This document shows, one piece after another, positions 10,501 through 20,932 of a stretch of DNA of 43,099 nucleotides; position 1 is the first letter of the stretch, and each line of letters opens with the position of its first letter. The DNA lies in contig LWCA01000185.1 of NCBI GenBank assembly GCA_001642005.1, positions 1 to 43,099 of the forward strand. Direction: 5' to 3'. Source of the stretch: Intoshia linei. Its lineage: Eukaryota; Orthonectida; Rhopaluridae. Under the pieces are notes generated by a model that was not told the origin of the DNA, ran no database searches, and saw only the letters and a program-made list of their open reading frames with translations. Position numbers and translations under genes: made by a program.

Positions 10501-13500
10501 ACAACACAAATTCTGGGATAGTTTTTACAATCATAAGTATAATTATAAATAAATTTATTATTGTGTCACTGTTTATCCCCGTAGATCCCAAACTCAGAGC
10601 CGTTTTAATGCATGGGCAATATGGGCTGTAGCCCAGGGCCACTCATTAAAAAAGGCCCCCAAATTAATAAAAGTACTTGACATTTATATTTTAAAACGAG
10701 GCCCCAAATTATTAAAAAATATTTCACATTTATATCTTAAAAAACAGTTTATAAGTTTTAGAGTGTGGGAATTCAAATAGCTAGAAAGAAAATAGTTTAA
10801 AGAATCATAATTCTAATAATTATTCAATTTAAAATATATTCTACAATGTTCCTCATATAATATTGACATAAAAACTGTTTCAAATGATAATATTAAACAT
10901 TAAAACCTTTATATTAAGTTAATATTCAAAACAGAAAGTAGGTAAGTTGTAAGTAATAACAAAAGTTACTAGAAACTTACATAATATCTTTTAATGCTTT
11001 TATTAATACTCAATGAAATAAGACTTTAAGTCTGCAACCAACAGTATGCCATGTCTTTTAAAAAGGGGCCTAAATTTTTTTATCGCTTCGCTCAAAACTT
11101 TAAAGGGCCTCCGGCCCTTTGCTTAGCCCAAACTTGCGATAAAAATCTCCCCTTACAACCAAAAAATTCATCAACGCCCATTCTATATTATTATATACTA
11201 GTATAATATTATATATTTTAAAATCGCCCACTTTGGGAACCCCTGTTTTAAAGTGTAGTCCCAACAAGAGTCCAGTCTGGCTGTTTACATGAAAGTGCTT
11301 ACAACTTGATAAATAAAATTATGTTAACATTTATCTCATCTATTTGGTAAATTCTGGGACCCAATATGTGAAATATTGGATAAAATAAAAAATATAAAAA
11401 TTATATACTAACCTTGAAGCAGAGGAACAATTAAATATTTTATAAGACTCGTATTAAAAGAAAATTGCATTTTGGATTTGCGCTCGTACAACATTACGTT
11501 ATTTATTAAATATCTATGAGAATTTTGCAATTTTTTCATTTGCACACTATTCAACACAATTTCTTCAAGAAACATAATTTCTACATCAACCTTGCCAGAC
11601 CTGGTAAACAAAGGAATAATACAAATGCGTGGTATTTTCGAAGATGTGATAATAGCTACACCATCATTTAAATTTTGATACTTGATAATTCCTTCGACTT
11701 CTAAACGTGTAGATTGTTCAGCGTCACATTTCAAAGGATCAACTAATAATAATTTAAATTTGTATACATACAATATTTTATCAACTTCCACAGGTTTCAA
11801 CAACTGTTTAGGGTACTAAAATATAAAAATGTCACTATAAATAAATAAAATAATTGTACCTTTCTAGAATACATTTGTTTTCTTTTGACGGTACCAGGTT
11901 TTTCTGCGATAGTCTGCACATTTTTTTGAAAAAGTTTCAACGAGTCATTTTCAGAAAAGACGGGTAAAATATTTTTATCCAAATATTTATTGTTATACAA
12001 CCATTCCGCCAATTTAAAAGAAACATCCATTTTGGCAATTTTTTTATTAATCATGGCGTCTCCCAGATAGAATGATTCTAAACCCTTTATATTTGGGCAT
12101 AATATCTTGAAAGAATAATTTTTACTAGGTAAATTCTTTTTATCAGTAACAAAAATAATATCCTTTTCCTTACCGGTACTTTTGGACTCTTTAATGAAAT
12201 AACGAGCAAACAAATTCTTTCCAACAAATTCTTCTCCCTTATAACATTGGTAGAACCTATTTATCACAGAGATTGAATTCTGCATGCAAATGACTGCATT
12301 TTCTGTAGTCACAATAGGTTTGTTTATGCGAGACAAGTCCGCTCCAAACGCTAGGCTTTCATTTTTACTTTCCAAAGTCAATTCTCTAATAATTTTTTCA
12401 GTTTGAATATAGAGATTAATGCTTCCAATTTTTTTATCCAAATCTTTTTTATCAAAAGAAAAATATACAATTGAATCATCATCCCTAGCTCTACCTGTAG
12501 ATTGTATATAAGAGTTAAAACTCCGCACATCGCAAAAATTGTACACCATATTGCAGTTTCTGATATCTATACCTTCTTGAATAACTTCAGTACAAATCAA
12601 AATATTAATTTTATCTGACCGGAAATCGCAAATTTTTTGATTATTACTAGTCAATTGTTTGGAAACGGGATTATTAGTCCCCACTATGTAATTACACCGT
12701 ACAAAGGAAAGACTTAATTTGCATTTAGAGACAAACTTGATTAGCTTACACAAAGTTAGTGCCGTTTGCCGGCAAGTTACAAAAACCAGCATTCTGTTCA
12801 TTATAATTGGTTTGCTGTCATCTTCATCTAAACCTTCCTGAATCATCAAATTGGTTGATTCTTTGTCTTCTTCGATATGTTCACGTTTGTGCTTGTATAT
12901 AGTGCTAATTAAATTGACCACATTTTCTGATAAGTACGGTTTTATATAATTATACATGTATTTATCTTTAAATAGGTTGCTAAATTCCTGGTATATTTCA
13001 AACAATTCCGTAATAATGACTTTCATGGTTTGATTATAGAGTTTAAGCTTTTCGGTAGTTATAAAGGTGGTCTTGATTAGAGATAAATTTTTAATTAAAT
13101 ATTTTGAAATTACTGCCACTCCCAGCGGTCCCAAAACTTTGTAAATATTTTCAATCGACAATATAATTCTTTTTGGTAAATTGATAAAACTCGTCATTCC
13201 CAATGTTTCTACCAGAATATAGTCTTGATTAGATTCAATTTTTGTATACAAGGGCTGCATATATTTTACAAACATTTGTAAATCAGAAATTTTGTATCTC
13301 ACCATTCTACTTAATTTATCATCAAATTCAAGATTCGAATAAAAAATTATTCTTTTTTTTCTGTTAATATTTTTATTGGCAAAATAATTATATGAAGTAT
13401 CATTCAACGATGTAAATGTTTTGCAGTTTAAATTTTTTTCTAACAATGCAATTTTTTCTTTAATGAGTTCTTGGGAAACATGCGTATCATTTATCAGTGA

Positions 13501-14016
13501 AGCTGTTAAACCAACAATTCGCGGTTTGTTACAAGATTCATAATCTTTGATGTGTCGCATAATGTTCACTATACAATGATTCTTAATAGCCCGATGACAT
13601 TCATCAATTATTAACAAATTTATTCGGTCAAAAGTAATCATACCATGTTGAAATAATTCGAGTAATATTTGATATGTCATAACTAGAACTTCAAAATCTT
13701 GAAAAATAATATTCCATTGAGAAGGCGACCATACCTTTGAACCATAAGACCCTATCACCTCTTTAACACTTAAATTAGAAGATCGACGAATCACATTTGC
13801 TTGCTGATTTACTAGTGCAACTACAATATAATTATTTTTCAAAATTTAAATAGAACTTGAGTGGACAATGAAAAATGTTCGTTTCGCTACACCTTCCGAA
13901 TAAGAACCTTGTAACGACAAGGAAAATTCGTGGATTGCCATAATTGATATGTATGTTTTACCGGACCCAGGACTCAAAAATACTATTGAATTTTCATTTT
14001 TTATGTTTTGCAGCAT
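4597..14016 (-). CDS. Dicer: Dicer endoribonuclease, nine exons
   Basis: Dicer cuts double-stranded RNA or pre-miRNA into ~22-nt guides for Argonaute. Exons in coding order are 14016-13857, 13820-11860, 11815-11413, 9667-7732, 5427-5193, 5151-5031, 4990-4889, 4849-4774 and 4735-4597. They sum to 5133 nt in one frame, i.e. 1710 aa (human Dicer 1922). Domains: helicase with Walker A SPGSGKT (15-21), DECH (126-129) and motif VI QSTGRAR (~490); DUF283 (~560-650); platform/PAZ (~860-985, TFADYYEAKYN); RNase IIIa (ERYEMLGDSFLK from 1200; acidic partners D1373/E1376); RNase IIIb (LEYLGDAVLD from 1488; D1607/E1610); C-terminal dsRBD (~1665-1710). All eight RNase III catalytic acids are present. The ATG at 14014-14016 gives a very short N-terminus; a further 5' exon above 14.02 kb cannot be excluded. 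Intron sizes are 36, 44, 1745, 2304, 41, 40, 39 and 38 nt; the 38-nt one is GC-AG. Confidence 0.96.
4736..4773 (-). other. 38-nt GC-AG intron of Dicer
   Basis: The last Dicer intron starts TTTAG|GCAAATT and ends CTTTTAG. The GC donor is required to join KPGEVTF to SEPTSNGNMYAAV in frame. Its length matches the neighbouring GT-AG introns, which supports a true splice rather than a sequencing error. Confidence 0.8.
5638..7174. mobile_element. Nested pogo/Tigger-like DNA transposons inside a Dicer intron
   Basis: The outer element has ~35 bp inverted ends: tcgcagtgttagagttat at 5638 and its imperfect complement ending 7174. Both are flanked by TA, the target site of Tc1/mariner/pogo elements. 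Inside, at about 5778-6640, a second pair of related but degenerate ends (cagtggtttctgttcaatatg / its complement near 6620-6640) encloses plus-strand transposase pieces. These are KLFDEYSNRSQKYLTTKHS (CENP-B-type N-terminal helix-turn-helix), LNQWFQRQRTLSISG and EMALEIASLLNLNDFKAS (CENP-B HTH 2), and YRNDNIFNCDET (start of DDE_1). All are broken by stops. The insertion sits wholly in the 2.3-kb intron, so splicing removes it. Confidence 0.75.
9863..10064. mobile_element. ~200-bp MITE, pogo/Tigger-like ends
   Basis: Inverted ends TATAGTGAAACCCCTCT (9863) and AGAGGTTTCACTGTA (ends 10064) enclose about 200 bp of non-coding DNA. The TACAGTGAAACCTCT motif and TA flank fit a non-autonomous pogo-type element. 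It lies in the 1.7-kb Dicer intron. Confidence 0.6.
10595..11170. repeat. CAGAGCCGTTTTAA repeat family, copy A
   Basis: Begins CAGAGCCGTTTTAATGCATG and includes GTAGCCCAGGGCCACTC, a long AT-rich core, then GGGCCTCCGGCCCTTTGCTTAGCCCA near 11105-11130. The core from about 10785 (tagtttaaagaatc and on) matches the repeat at 29.75-30.08 kb closely. In that copy the complementary end TTAAGACGGCTCTG is preserved, so the family is a non-autonomous transposon with CAGAGCCGTYTTAA inverted ends, possibly hAT-related. Copy A lies in a Dicer intron; its right end is degraded or missing. Confidence 0.65.
11220..11262. repeat. hAT-like terminal sequence
   Basis: The complement reads CAGGGGTTCCCAAAGTGGGCG, a form typical of hAT transposon ends. 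Only one end was seen, so it is a fragment. Confidence 0.4.
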
Positions 14017-15010
14017 ATCCACCTAATTTTATTTATTTTAATTTATTCATTTAATCTTAATTGTTTTGGGGAGATAAGCCCACCAGTCATTACGGCTTTA
14101 AACCGTAATTATCATTTTTTATTGGTTTAAAATTTAAACCAATTTAATTTAATTTAAAATTTACAATACTTCAAATAAACTAAACCTGTTTAAATTTTAA
14201 ATTGGTTTTAAATAGTGCTTCTCAAAATAGTCCATGTGGACCCCAGGGGTTCACGGCTAAATTAATGTATTATTTAAGGAATTAATTTAATATTATTAAG
14301 GAGAAAACACCACTAAATCCAACTCCAAAAGAGAAAATCCAAACATACCATAGCCTTAAGGAATAATTCACTTCATAATATTTTTTTAAAAAATCCGTTT
14401 TTACCAAACATGACAAGAAAATACCTCTTAATCCAACCCTAAGAGAAAAAATCCAATTTTACCAGCCCTTATGGGAAAAATCCCTTTTTTCCAATATTTT
14501 TTTAAAAAATACAATTTTACCACATCAAACCACTTATTAACAATTCAACATAAATTAAATAGAAAAAACGTATGCCAATTATTACTAGCCAGACTAAATA
14601 ATAAACCGTTTTTATAAAACAGTGATATTTTATATATGAAAATATATGATATAAATAGCATTTAAAATCTGACATTGATACCTCTTTTGACAAATAAAAT
14701 GTAGTTTTTTTCAAAATGAAATTAAGAGGCTACCGGAACGTTTGAGAAGAATTGTTAAATGTAATGGAGAATATTTTGTAGAATAAAGGTTAATCAAAAT
14801 TGCTATTTTAGAAGTTTTCATTATAGTTATAAAAACGACATTACTTTGTGAATGACCTAATATGAATCATTGGATGTGAAACCGATAAAGGGCTTGAAAT
14901 GGTATTTTTTATTTAATGTTAAATTTAACGGTGGGATAAAAGTGAGATTTTTAGAATAATAATTTAGAGGTCGTCTATAGTTTGGGATAAAATCCCAACA
15001 TCTGGCAATT
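14017..15010. repeat. Dispersed repeat with 'aatcc...' segments, copy 1, and hAT-like end
   Basis: Non-coding stretch upstream of Dicer. At 14215-14262 a hAT-like terminus (agtgcttctcaaaatag, then ggaccccaggggttcacgg) is present. From ~14300 the sequence has recurrent 'aaaaatccaattttac' segments, and 14885-15010 ends in tttgggataaaatcccaac and atctggcaatt. The reverse complement of this block is recognisable at 30.56-30.90 kb, so it is an interspersed repeat present here in the opposite orientation. No gene seen; the promoter of Dicer presumably lies within or next to it. Confidence 0.5.
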
Positions 15011-15574
15011 ATGCAATAATGTATTTTACAAAAATAAAATAATTTTTTATGTTCGCTGGTAATAAAACCAGAAGTGATGATACTTACATGCATAAAATTT
15101 TTATACACAAATTGAATTACAAAATTATATTGTAGAAATTTTTCAAATTTTTTTCATATTTATACAAATCTATTTATCTATTCACTAATAGAATCGTTGC
15201 CATGCTAAATAATATCATAGTATACCTATGGTTAGTACAGTATAACCTCCGTTATATTGTACTATATTAATAAAAATTAACCGGGCGAATAACGAACGTT
15301 ATACTGTACCAACAAATTTTCTAAATAAACAGTATATTTATAGCAAAAATAACTGGTGGATCTCATCTACACAAGTCCCAAATGTAACCTTAATTTGAGT
15401 GAATAAACATAAAAATTACTTGATATTGTCGGCATTCATAATCAGAATAATTTTTATCCAGGTTCATTTTAAAATAAAAAATATAAAATTTAAATTAAAT
15501 TAATTTCAAAGCGTACATATGTATCATAATTTAAATTGAAGTTAATTTTTTGTACATATAAATTTGCAATTTGA
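15011..15574. mobile_element. Short palindromic MITE (15235-15309) in intergenic DNA
   Basis: Inverted ends gtacagtataacctccgtta (15235) and aacgttatactgtac (ends 15309) bracket 75 bp. The GTACAGTATAAC end resembles pogo/Tigger termini. The rest of this interval shows nothing recognisable. Confidence 0.5.
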
Positions 15575-16027
15575 ATGGATATTCCAATAACTGGGTACAA
15601 CTTAAAGTTTAATAGTCAGCTGATTTTCTGAATTATTGTTGATATTTAAATTTTAAATGTCAATATTTATGTTTAATCTAGACGAAATCCAATCAAGGAA
15701 CATGTAATGTTTGAATTTCAAGGTTCGTTCAAATGTAGAAACAAAAATGATATGCTCGATGATAAAACAATTGGAGATTTAGTTATTAAACGTGATGATA
15801 ACATGGTTTTTATTTACAACGTCATATCTATAGTTTATTAGAATATTATTGACATTTTTTTGTTGTGTGGTCATGTCTTAATTAAAGGGAAATTAATTGA
15901 CTTGGAAAAACCTTTGATGATGATGAAAAAGAATGTATCGGAAACTGGGATACAGTATAATGTGGAACGATTAATTACCAAAAAAATTTTATTTGATTCT
16001 AGACCTACTCCTGTTTTTATAAAATAA
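15575..16027 (+). CDS. CHTF8: CTF8 homologue, subunit of the CTF18-RFC clamp loader
   Basis: CTF8 joins DCC1 and CTF18-RFC, the alternative clamp loader that helps load PCNA and establish sister-chromatid cohesion. Three exons fit by phase: 15575-15594, 15682-15805 and 15842-16027 (TAA), giving 109 aa (human CHTF8 121 aa). Recognisable are EHVMFEFQGSF (the 'EW..iElQG' start), the TIGDL segment, LLCGHVLIKGKLIDLEKP (the family's 'GHH.L.GK...LEKP' core) and LITKKILFDSRPTPVFI (the 'ikkKilFktRPkPi' end). The last intron is 36 nt. The first exon (MDIPIT) is inferred from position and phase only; an alternative start is the ATG at 15707 within exon 2. Assignment rests on the LEKP core and the C-terminal motif. 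Confidence 0.85.
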
Positions 16028-16783
16028 ACTATTATTACAATTTAGTCCTCAATTTCAATGCATATCTGTATGTTTTGTACTACAAACAAACATAGCTAAC
16101 TCTTTAAAGGTGGGCGACGTCGACTGGGGGTTTCCATTGTTTAAAAAAATTTTATAATCGCTAGAATTCTATAAAAAATGAAATTTTAAAATAATTAAAA
16201 TAAACAGATAATTTTAAAGAAATTGACAAAATAAACAAGAAAATATTCTTAATTTAGCGGGTTTAAGATAAAGTGACCAGAAAAATACGTAATGTCACTT
16301 AGTTTATTTGGAATAAATTTTGAGCTGATTCACGACCCATATTTTGAGAACAATTGGCAGATGTATCCAGAGCCGAACCATCCAAGCTCGAGGTCACCGA
16401 AAGTGAAAAATGTTTCGCAAACCATGCGTTGTTATATAGAGTATCATGAGAGATATAAAGTCTCATGACTTATGACTTGAAATTTTAAATTTAATACAAA
16501 AGCTAGTTATGACATTCAACAACGTAATTTTTTTAAATGCTCAATTTGGAAAAATGAGGCGTTATTTTCAAAAAGTTTCGACGAGGTCCTGAAGAGAAGA
16601 TTGGGGTACGGTACCTCCTTTACTGGATGTATAATGTATTACATAAGATTGCTAAAAATATTCAAATTTAAATTTTGATATTTGATTAAAAAATAAAATA
16701 AATTTCAAAATATAAAATAAAAGTATATTTATTTTAACTAAATTTTCACAACGTACATTTGTATAAAAATCATTTGACAATCT
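16028..16783. repeat. Intergenic with dispersed repeat family R1, copy A (16340-16610)
   Basis: Around 16480-16560 the sequence (tgacttgaaattttaaattt, then taatttttttaaatgctcaa) is repeated in diverged form at 22.52-22.63 kb. It also occurs on the opposite strand at 26.22-26.38 kb. No coding capacity. The family may be a non-autonomous transposon; its ends were not defined. Confidence 0.5.
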
Positions 16784-16959
16784 ATGCAAGAAAACGATGA
16801 AATATTTTATTTCAATAATGAACAATTCCACAACATACCAATCTCAAAACCTTCTGATGGTATCCAAACGTATTTTTTTAATTTTATTGGTTAAATGCAG
16901 TTATAATTACATGGATATTTAAAGTCATTGTTAATGTCGGAAATTTAAAAATTGATTAA
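16784..16959 (+). CDS. Possible small spliced reading frame (uncertain)
   Basis: An ATG at 16784 starts MQENDEIFYFNNEQFHNIP and on to a clean donor (GATG|GTATCC at 16859/16860). A 41-nt stretch ending TGCAG follows, of the size typical for introns in this window. The frame then continues 19 codons to TAA at 16957-16959. The exon is acidic and polar, unlike random AT-rich DNA. It may be the first exon of a longer gene whose later exons were not resolved. No family recognised. Confidence 0.25.
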
Positions 16960-17813
16960 AAATTTGATGAATTGTGTGAAATTTTTTAATTCGATTTTTT
17001 GATTTTCTATTTTATTGTATATCAAAAATTCGTCACGATAAAAATTTTAATTTAATGAAAATTTGACAAAAAAAACTTTGGGTTAAATTAATGCAATCCA
17101 CAGAAAAATGCTGTATATGATTTAAAATTGAATTCTTTAATATGGAATTTGAAAGTACTGTCATAAAAAGCGGCCCACTGTTTTAGAGTTTAAAAACTTT
17201 ATTAGAGAGGAATTATTGGGACACAGAAAATTTTTAAACATGTCAAAAAGTATTAATTTTTTTAAATGGTTCTTTTCAATTACACGGTTCGCATTTTGAA
17301 AAACACCTAACATTGGTATATCACATCAAATAAAACTCAACTTCACGATCAAAAAGATCCATATATAACCGTCGGTTATGGTCGCTAAGATATTAAAAAC
17401 GAGTCTTGAACATTATTACTTATTTGTGATTTATGGCGTTAACGTTCACATGATTTATATATTTCAATATTATATTACATTAACTTATGTATTTATCAAA
17501 TTTGAATTAAAGCCAAAAAATATGTTGTTAATATATACATTTTTTTCCGTCTATGGGGGTAAAGTATCTGCTTTCAAATAATGACGATATTTGCAATCAC
17601 AATACATGTGTAAAATAAAAATATAATTGAACTTTATACAATAAACTAATTGATATTATTGTATGGAAAAATAACGAGTTACGTATGCGACGGTTTTAAA
17701 ATAATATTAATTTAAAACTATAATTGCAAATAATTATGACCTCGTCACACCTTAATATTTATACATTCAAATCAACATGAAATTATCAATTTAATGATAT
17801 CACACAAGTTTAG

Positions 17814-18158
17814 GTGTTTTTCAGAATGCGCACCGTGTTATTGTATTACTATATTAATATATGCATTACATTATTTTTTATTAGAAATCCGACAAATAAT
17901 TTTGTTTATTTGTACATGCTTGTATTTTTTACCAATATTGGAAAGCACATTGAATACGAACAAGAAAAAACGCACAGTTATGATTATAACAAAAGTAACG
18001 TTTATGTCAAATACCCAATAGTGTTTTCAGAACATTTTTATTTTGATAGCGTTTATAAGTTTTTCAAAAAATTTTATATTATTTTTTATTTTTTTTGTCT
18101 TCTCTTAATCTATCTTTCTTGTGTTCTAAGACAATGTCTAAAGGAGTCAATTATATAG
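17814..18158 (+). CDS. Unrecognised 114-aa membrane-protein-like reading frame
   Basis: One open frame with an ATG at 17814 encodes a Phe/Tyr/Ile-rich product. It has a hydrophobic N-terminal part (LLYYYINICITLFFI), a polar middle (KHIEYEQEKTHSYDYN) and a second hydrophobic stretch near the C-terminus (FYIIFYFFCLLLIYLSCVL). A two-span membrane protein is possible, but AT-rich DNA readily encodes such residues by chance. No homologue recognised and no intron signals at the ends. The shorter frame at 17378-17581 and the overlapping frame at 17794 look like chance. Confidence 0.25.
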   Translation: MFFRMRTVLLYYYINICITLFFIRNPTNNFVYLYMLVFFTNIGKHIEYEQEKTHSYDYNKSNVYVKYPIVFSEHFYFDSVYKFFKKFYIIFYFFCLLLIYLSCVLRQCLKESII

Positions 18159-18459
18159 ATTTCCACCCATATCTCTTTATTTGAAATGTGTAGACGTTTA
18201 ATGCACTTTTTTTGAATTGTAGGATGAATATTTACATTTTTAAGTTTTATCCAAACATTTGAAAAAAATATTGGTTGATAATATATTAAAAATTATTTTT
18301 CACCGGGAATGCGTAGATTTCTCGGGTGAAATTTTGTATTTATATCAACTGGAATAAGCTGTATCAGAATAATCAATTTTTTTATTTGTAAGACCGTTAA
18401 TTATTTCAATTTTTTTGGTTTAATAAAATATCTTAGAAATAAAAAAGTGTATACTAACG

Positions 18460-18990
18460 TGCTATTTTGACGGTGAAGGTGTCACTTGTTCAGATTTAAA
18501 TTTTTTATGTGTGTTAGCTGGGTATAACTGTATCATTTGTATTGTTTTTAAAAATTTTAGGGATGTTTTCATTTTTAAAAAAAAGGTAATCTGTGGTTTT
18601 TATCGTGAAAATTCACTTTTTTGAGATTGCTATTTATGATAATTTTTATGATTTTAAAAACTCCGGAATTGATGTTTTATAAAATTTTAGGATATATTTT
18701 ATTTTAAAAAAAAAAGGTAATTTGGGATTTTGACCATGAAGGTGTTTTTGAGTCTTAGTCGTAGGTCTTACGACAATGTTAATGATTTTAAACGCATCCC
18801 AGAATTTATATTTTATTACATTTTTTGGCTGATTTAATTTTTAAATAAATTAACAAATTGGATTTTTGACCCTGAAAGATTCAAATGCGGAATCTACAAA
18901 ATAAATATCAACATCTCTGCAAAAAACTGTATTAGAAAGTGGGTTATTTAAATCCTACGACTGTTAATTTTTTTAAATATACGGTAACAC
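18460..18990 (+). repeat. Degenerate ~110-120 bp tandem repeat, about four units
   Basis: A unit of the form 'ttttgaccatgaaggtgt ... tttatgattttaaaaac ... aaaattttaggat ... aaaaaaggtaat' recurs near 18465, 18590, 18725 and 18850 with many substitutions. The same unit is found at 27.41-27.74 kb. It looks like an old satellite or the internal array of a non-autonomous element. No coding function. Confidence 0.55.
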
Positions 18991-19126
18991 ACACAGACCT
19001 AAATTTTATATAAGTGAAGGATATGTTTTTTTCTCGCGTAACCGTATTGGAGTCAGAAACCCCTTTGAAATATAAAATATATAATTTTTATATTGTTTAT
19101 TATCTTAAATTACGTTCCGTATTTAG

Positions 19127-20479
19127 TGGAGCCTAAACAATTGCAAAGTGGTATAGAATCTAATGAAATGGTATGTTTAATATTTGAATTTTTTTTATAT
19201 TTTTGATCAGATATTAAAACTGAATCAACGTTGTTTTTCAAGTTATAAAACTAATAAATACATCGGGATTTCGAATTTTCTATCATATGTGGGCGCGCAT
19301 ATTATTTATTTAATCTGCTGTTGCCAAACCTTTTTCGTTATGGATCCCCAATTTCAGAATATAAATCCAAATAATCATAAATATAATATTTTACGTGACT
19401 CATCCTCCAATAATTTCAAAATTTTCCATGTTTATGTGAAACAAAATTAGAAATTTTCATAAAACTATATTATAAATAGATTCTAAGAAAAATACACAAA
19501 TCTCTTGCAACTTTGAACGCTCAATTTTGTTTCAATAATAACAGTGGAAATGTAATTTTTTCAGTCCCGTATCTAAAAACGATACCTCCATTTAAAAACC
19601 ACATTTATCACGCAATCTCATCAAACAATGGCATGCGAAAAACAGTCGAGAACATTTACATCCTAGCCGAAAAATTTACATACCCTAAGTTTATAGATCA
19701 ATTAGATTTTACCATTGGTCTAGCAATGCAGCAATTACGGAATTCTAACAGTAGCGGTAACGCCAAATTAAAATATAACAATTTCAGTAATATATTCGAA
19801 ATTGAATTTATAAAAAAGAACAAGGTGACTGGTGGAATGAACATGGTTATTATTAATTTTAAAAATTATATTAAAAATTTAGATACTACTAATTTTGTTA
19901 TACGGGTGCGGGTTAAGCCATGAAATCTTGATGGATAAATATACTCATTGTCAAACTGTTCGAATTGCCAATTTTACTACATATTTATTGGAATCCTTAA
20001 ATTGTAAAAAACTATTTTATTCATTAATCACAAATATGGGCGACCAAGCAGTTTCCGATTTTGTTGAGGTTTCAAAAATGGAGGTACGTTAATTAAATCA
20101 TTTTAAACATTAAACGTTATATATTAGGGTGAAATTGAACCAGAGCCTTTTGATTTAGAAATACTTGGAGCATTAGAAACAAGCGATGAATTTACTGGTA
20201 AATTGGACTGGCTTCAGCTGCTTGCATTTTGATGCTTTTTCTTTTGATATTCTATAAGCTATTTTAGAATCGAAAGATTCTTGTATAGTTTATCTCTCAT
20301 CTATACTAAAATTTGAATATCCTTACGGAAATGCAGTCAATAATGAAAACGATAATTCTATTTGCCGACCAGTTAATGGATCTCAAACTAAACTACACAA
20401 AATATTTTTTGTGTTTTCCATCGGCCTTTTGGGCGGATTTTTATTTTCCAAATTCCTTAATTACAAAAAAGGAATTTAA
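19127..20479 (+). CDS. Unrecognised multi-exon gene for a probable tail-anchored membrane protein
   Basis: Exons fitted by phase: 19127-19170, 19211-19288, 19358-19435, 19480-19845, 19883-20083, 20128-20197 and 20268-20479 (TAA), giving about 348 residues plus a missing 5' end. Intron sizes are 40, 69, 44, 37, 44 and 70 nt. The 69-nt interval 19289-19357 is in frame and open, so it could be coding instead. The middle is soluble-looking (KFTYPKFIDQLDFTIGLAM), then MILLILLYGCGLSHEILMDK, TVRIANFTTYLLESLN and KLFYSLITNMGDQAVSDF, then an acidic linker (EIEPEPFDLEI). The protein ends in a single hydrophobic span, KIFFVFSIGLLGGFLFSKFL, with a short basic tail. That layout suggests a C-terminal tail anchor in the ER or mitochondrial outer membrane. 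No family recognised. It converges with the small minus-strand frame starting 21 bp beyond its stop. Confidence 0.6.
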
Positions 20480-20500
20480 CGTTTTTATTGTGTACATTAT

Positions 20501-20845
20501 TTATTTTTTCAAAAAAAAAATCTTTTTGTCCACATTTGTTTTTTTATCATTAGAAATTATCCTATCTATTTTGTTGTTTAATTTTATCATTGTCATTTCC
20601 TGGTTATGTGGTGATTTTGGTGTGCTACACGGCGCATTCGGATAGATAATGGAATGGATCTTTGATACATTTATATCTTGTTTGCATTTGTCTCTCTTTT
20701 TGCATAATACTGCTCGATTTGGAATTCCATATTTCCGATATTTCAACTTTTCTATAATATTTCTAGATCCATATAAGCCTTCTATCGGAAACTCGGGTCG
20801 TAGTTGGATATTAATTATTTTGTATTTTTTCAATATTTGTTTCAT
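20501..20845 (-). CDS. Unrecognised small basic protein
   Basis: A 114-aa frame opens with ATG at 20845, preceded by an in-frame TAA. Its composition (LRPEFPIEGLYGSRN, KYGIPNRAVLCKKRDK, YPNAPCSTPKSPHNQE; Lys/Arg/Pro-rich) looks protein-like. The overlapping plus-strand frames are hydrophobic and look like shadows. It follows ITPA on the same strand, 87 bp beyond that gene's stop codon, and may be a separate gene or an extra 3' exon of something larger. The Lys-rich tail runs into a poly-A/T tract. Function unknown. Confidence 0.4.
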   Translation of the reverse strand: MKQILKKYKIINIQLRPEFPIEGLYGSRNIIEKLKYRKYGIPNRAVLCKKRDKCKQDINVSKIHSIIYPNAPCSTPKSPHNQEMTMIKLNNKIDRIISNDKKTNVDKKIFFLKK

Positions 20846-20932
20846 TAGATTAATTGGAACAATTTGTTAAATTGTCAAAATAATAATCAGTTTCGCTTTT
20901 AATTGTTTATTGAGTACAGAATTTAGTTTAAG

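Noticed and set aside
10292-10642. Two overlapping small frames on opposite strands
   Set aside because: Lie in a repeat-bearing Dicer intron; hydrophobic AT-rich composition, no splice or homology support.
14517-15108. Two minus-strand frames upstream of Dicer
   Set aside because: Fall within the dispersed repeat whose other copy at 30.6 kb does not keep the frames.
17378-17581. Plus-strand 67-codon frame
   Set aside because: Low-complexity Tyr/Ile/Phe composition typical of chance frames; no supporting signals.
19846-19923. Apparent frameshift in the tail-anchored gene
   Set aside because: A 37-nt GT-AG intron at 19846-19882 restores the frame exactly, so no frameshift is needed.
20313-20870. 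Plus-strand hydrophobic frames
   Set aside because: The first overlaps the last exon of the tail-anchored gene in another frame; the rest are antisense of the more protein-like minus-strand frame at 20501-20845.
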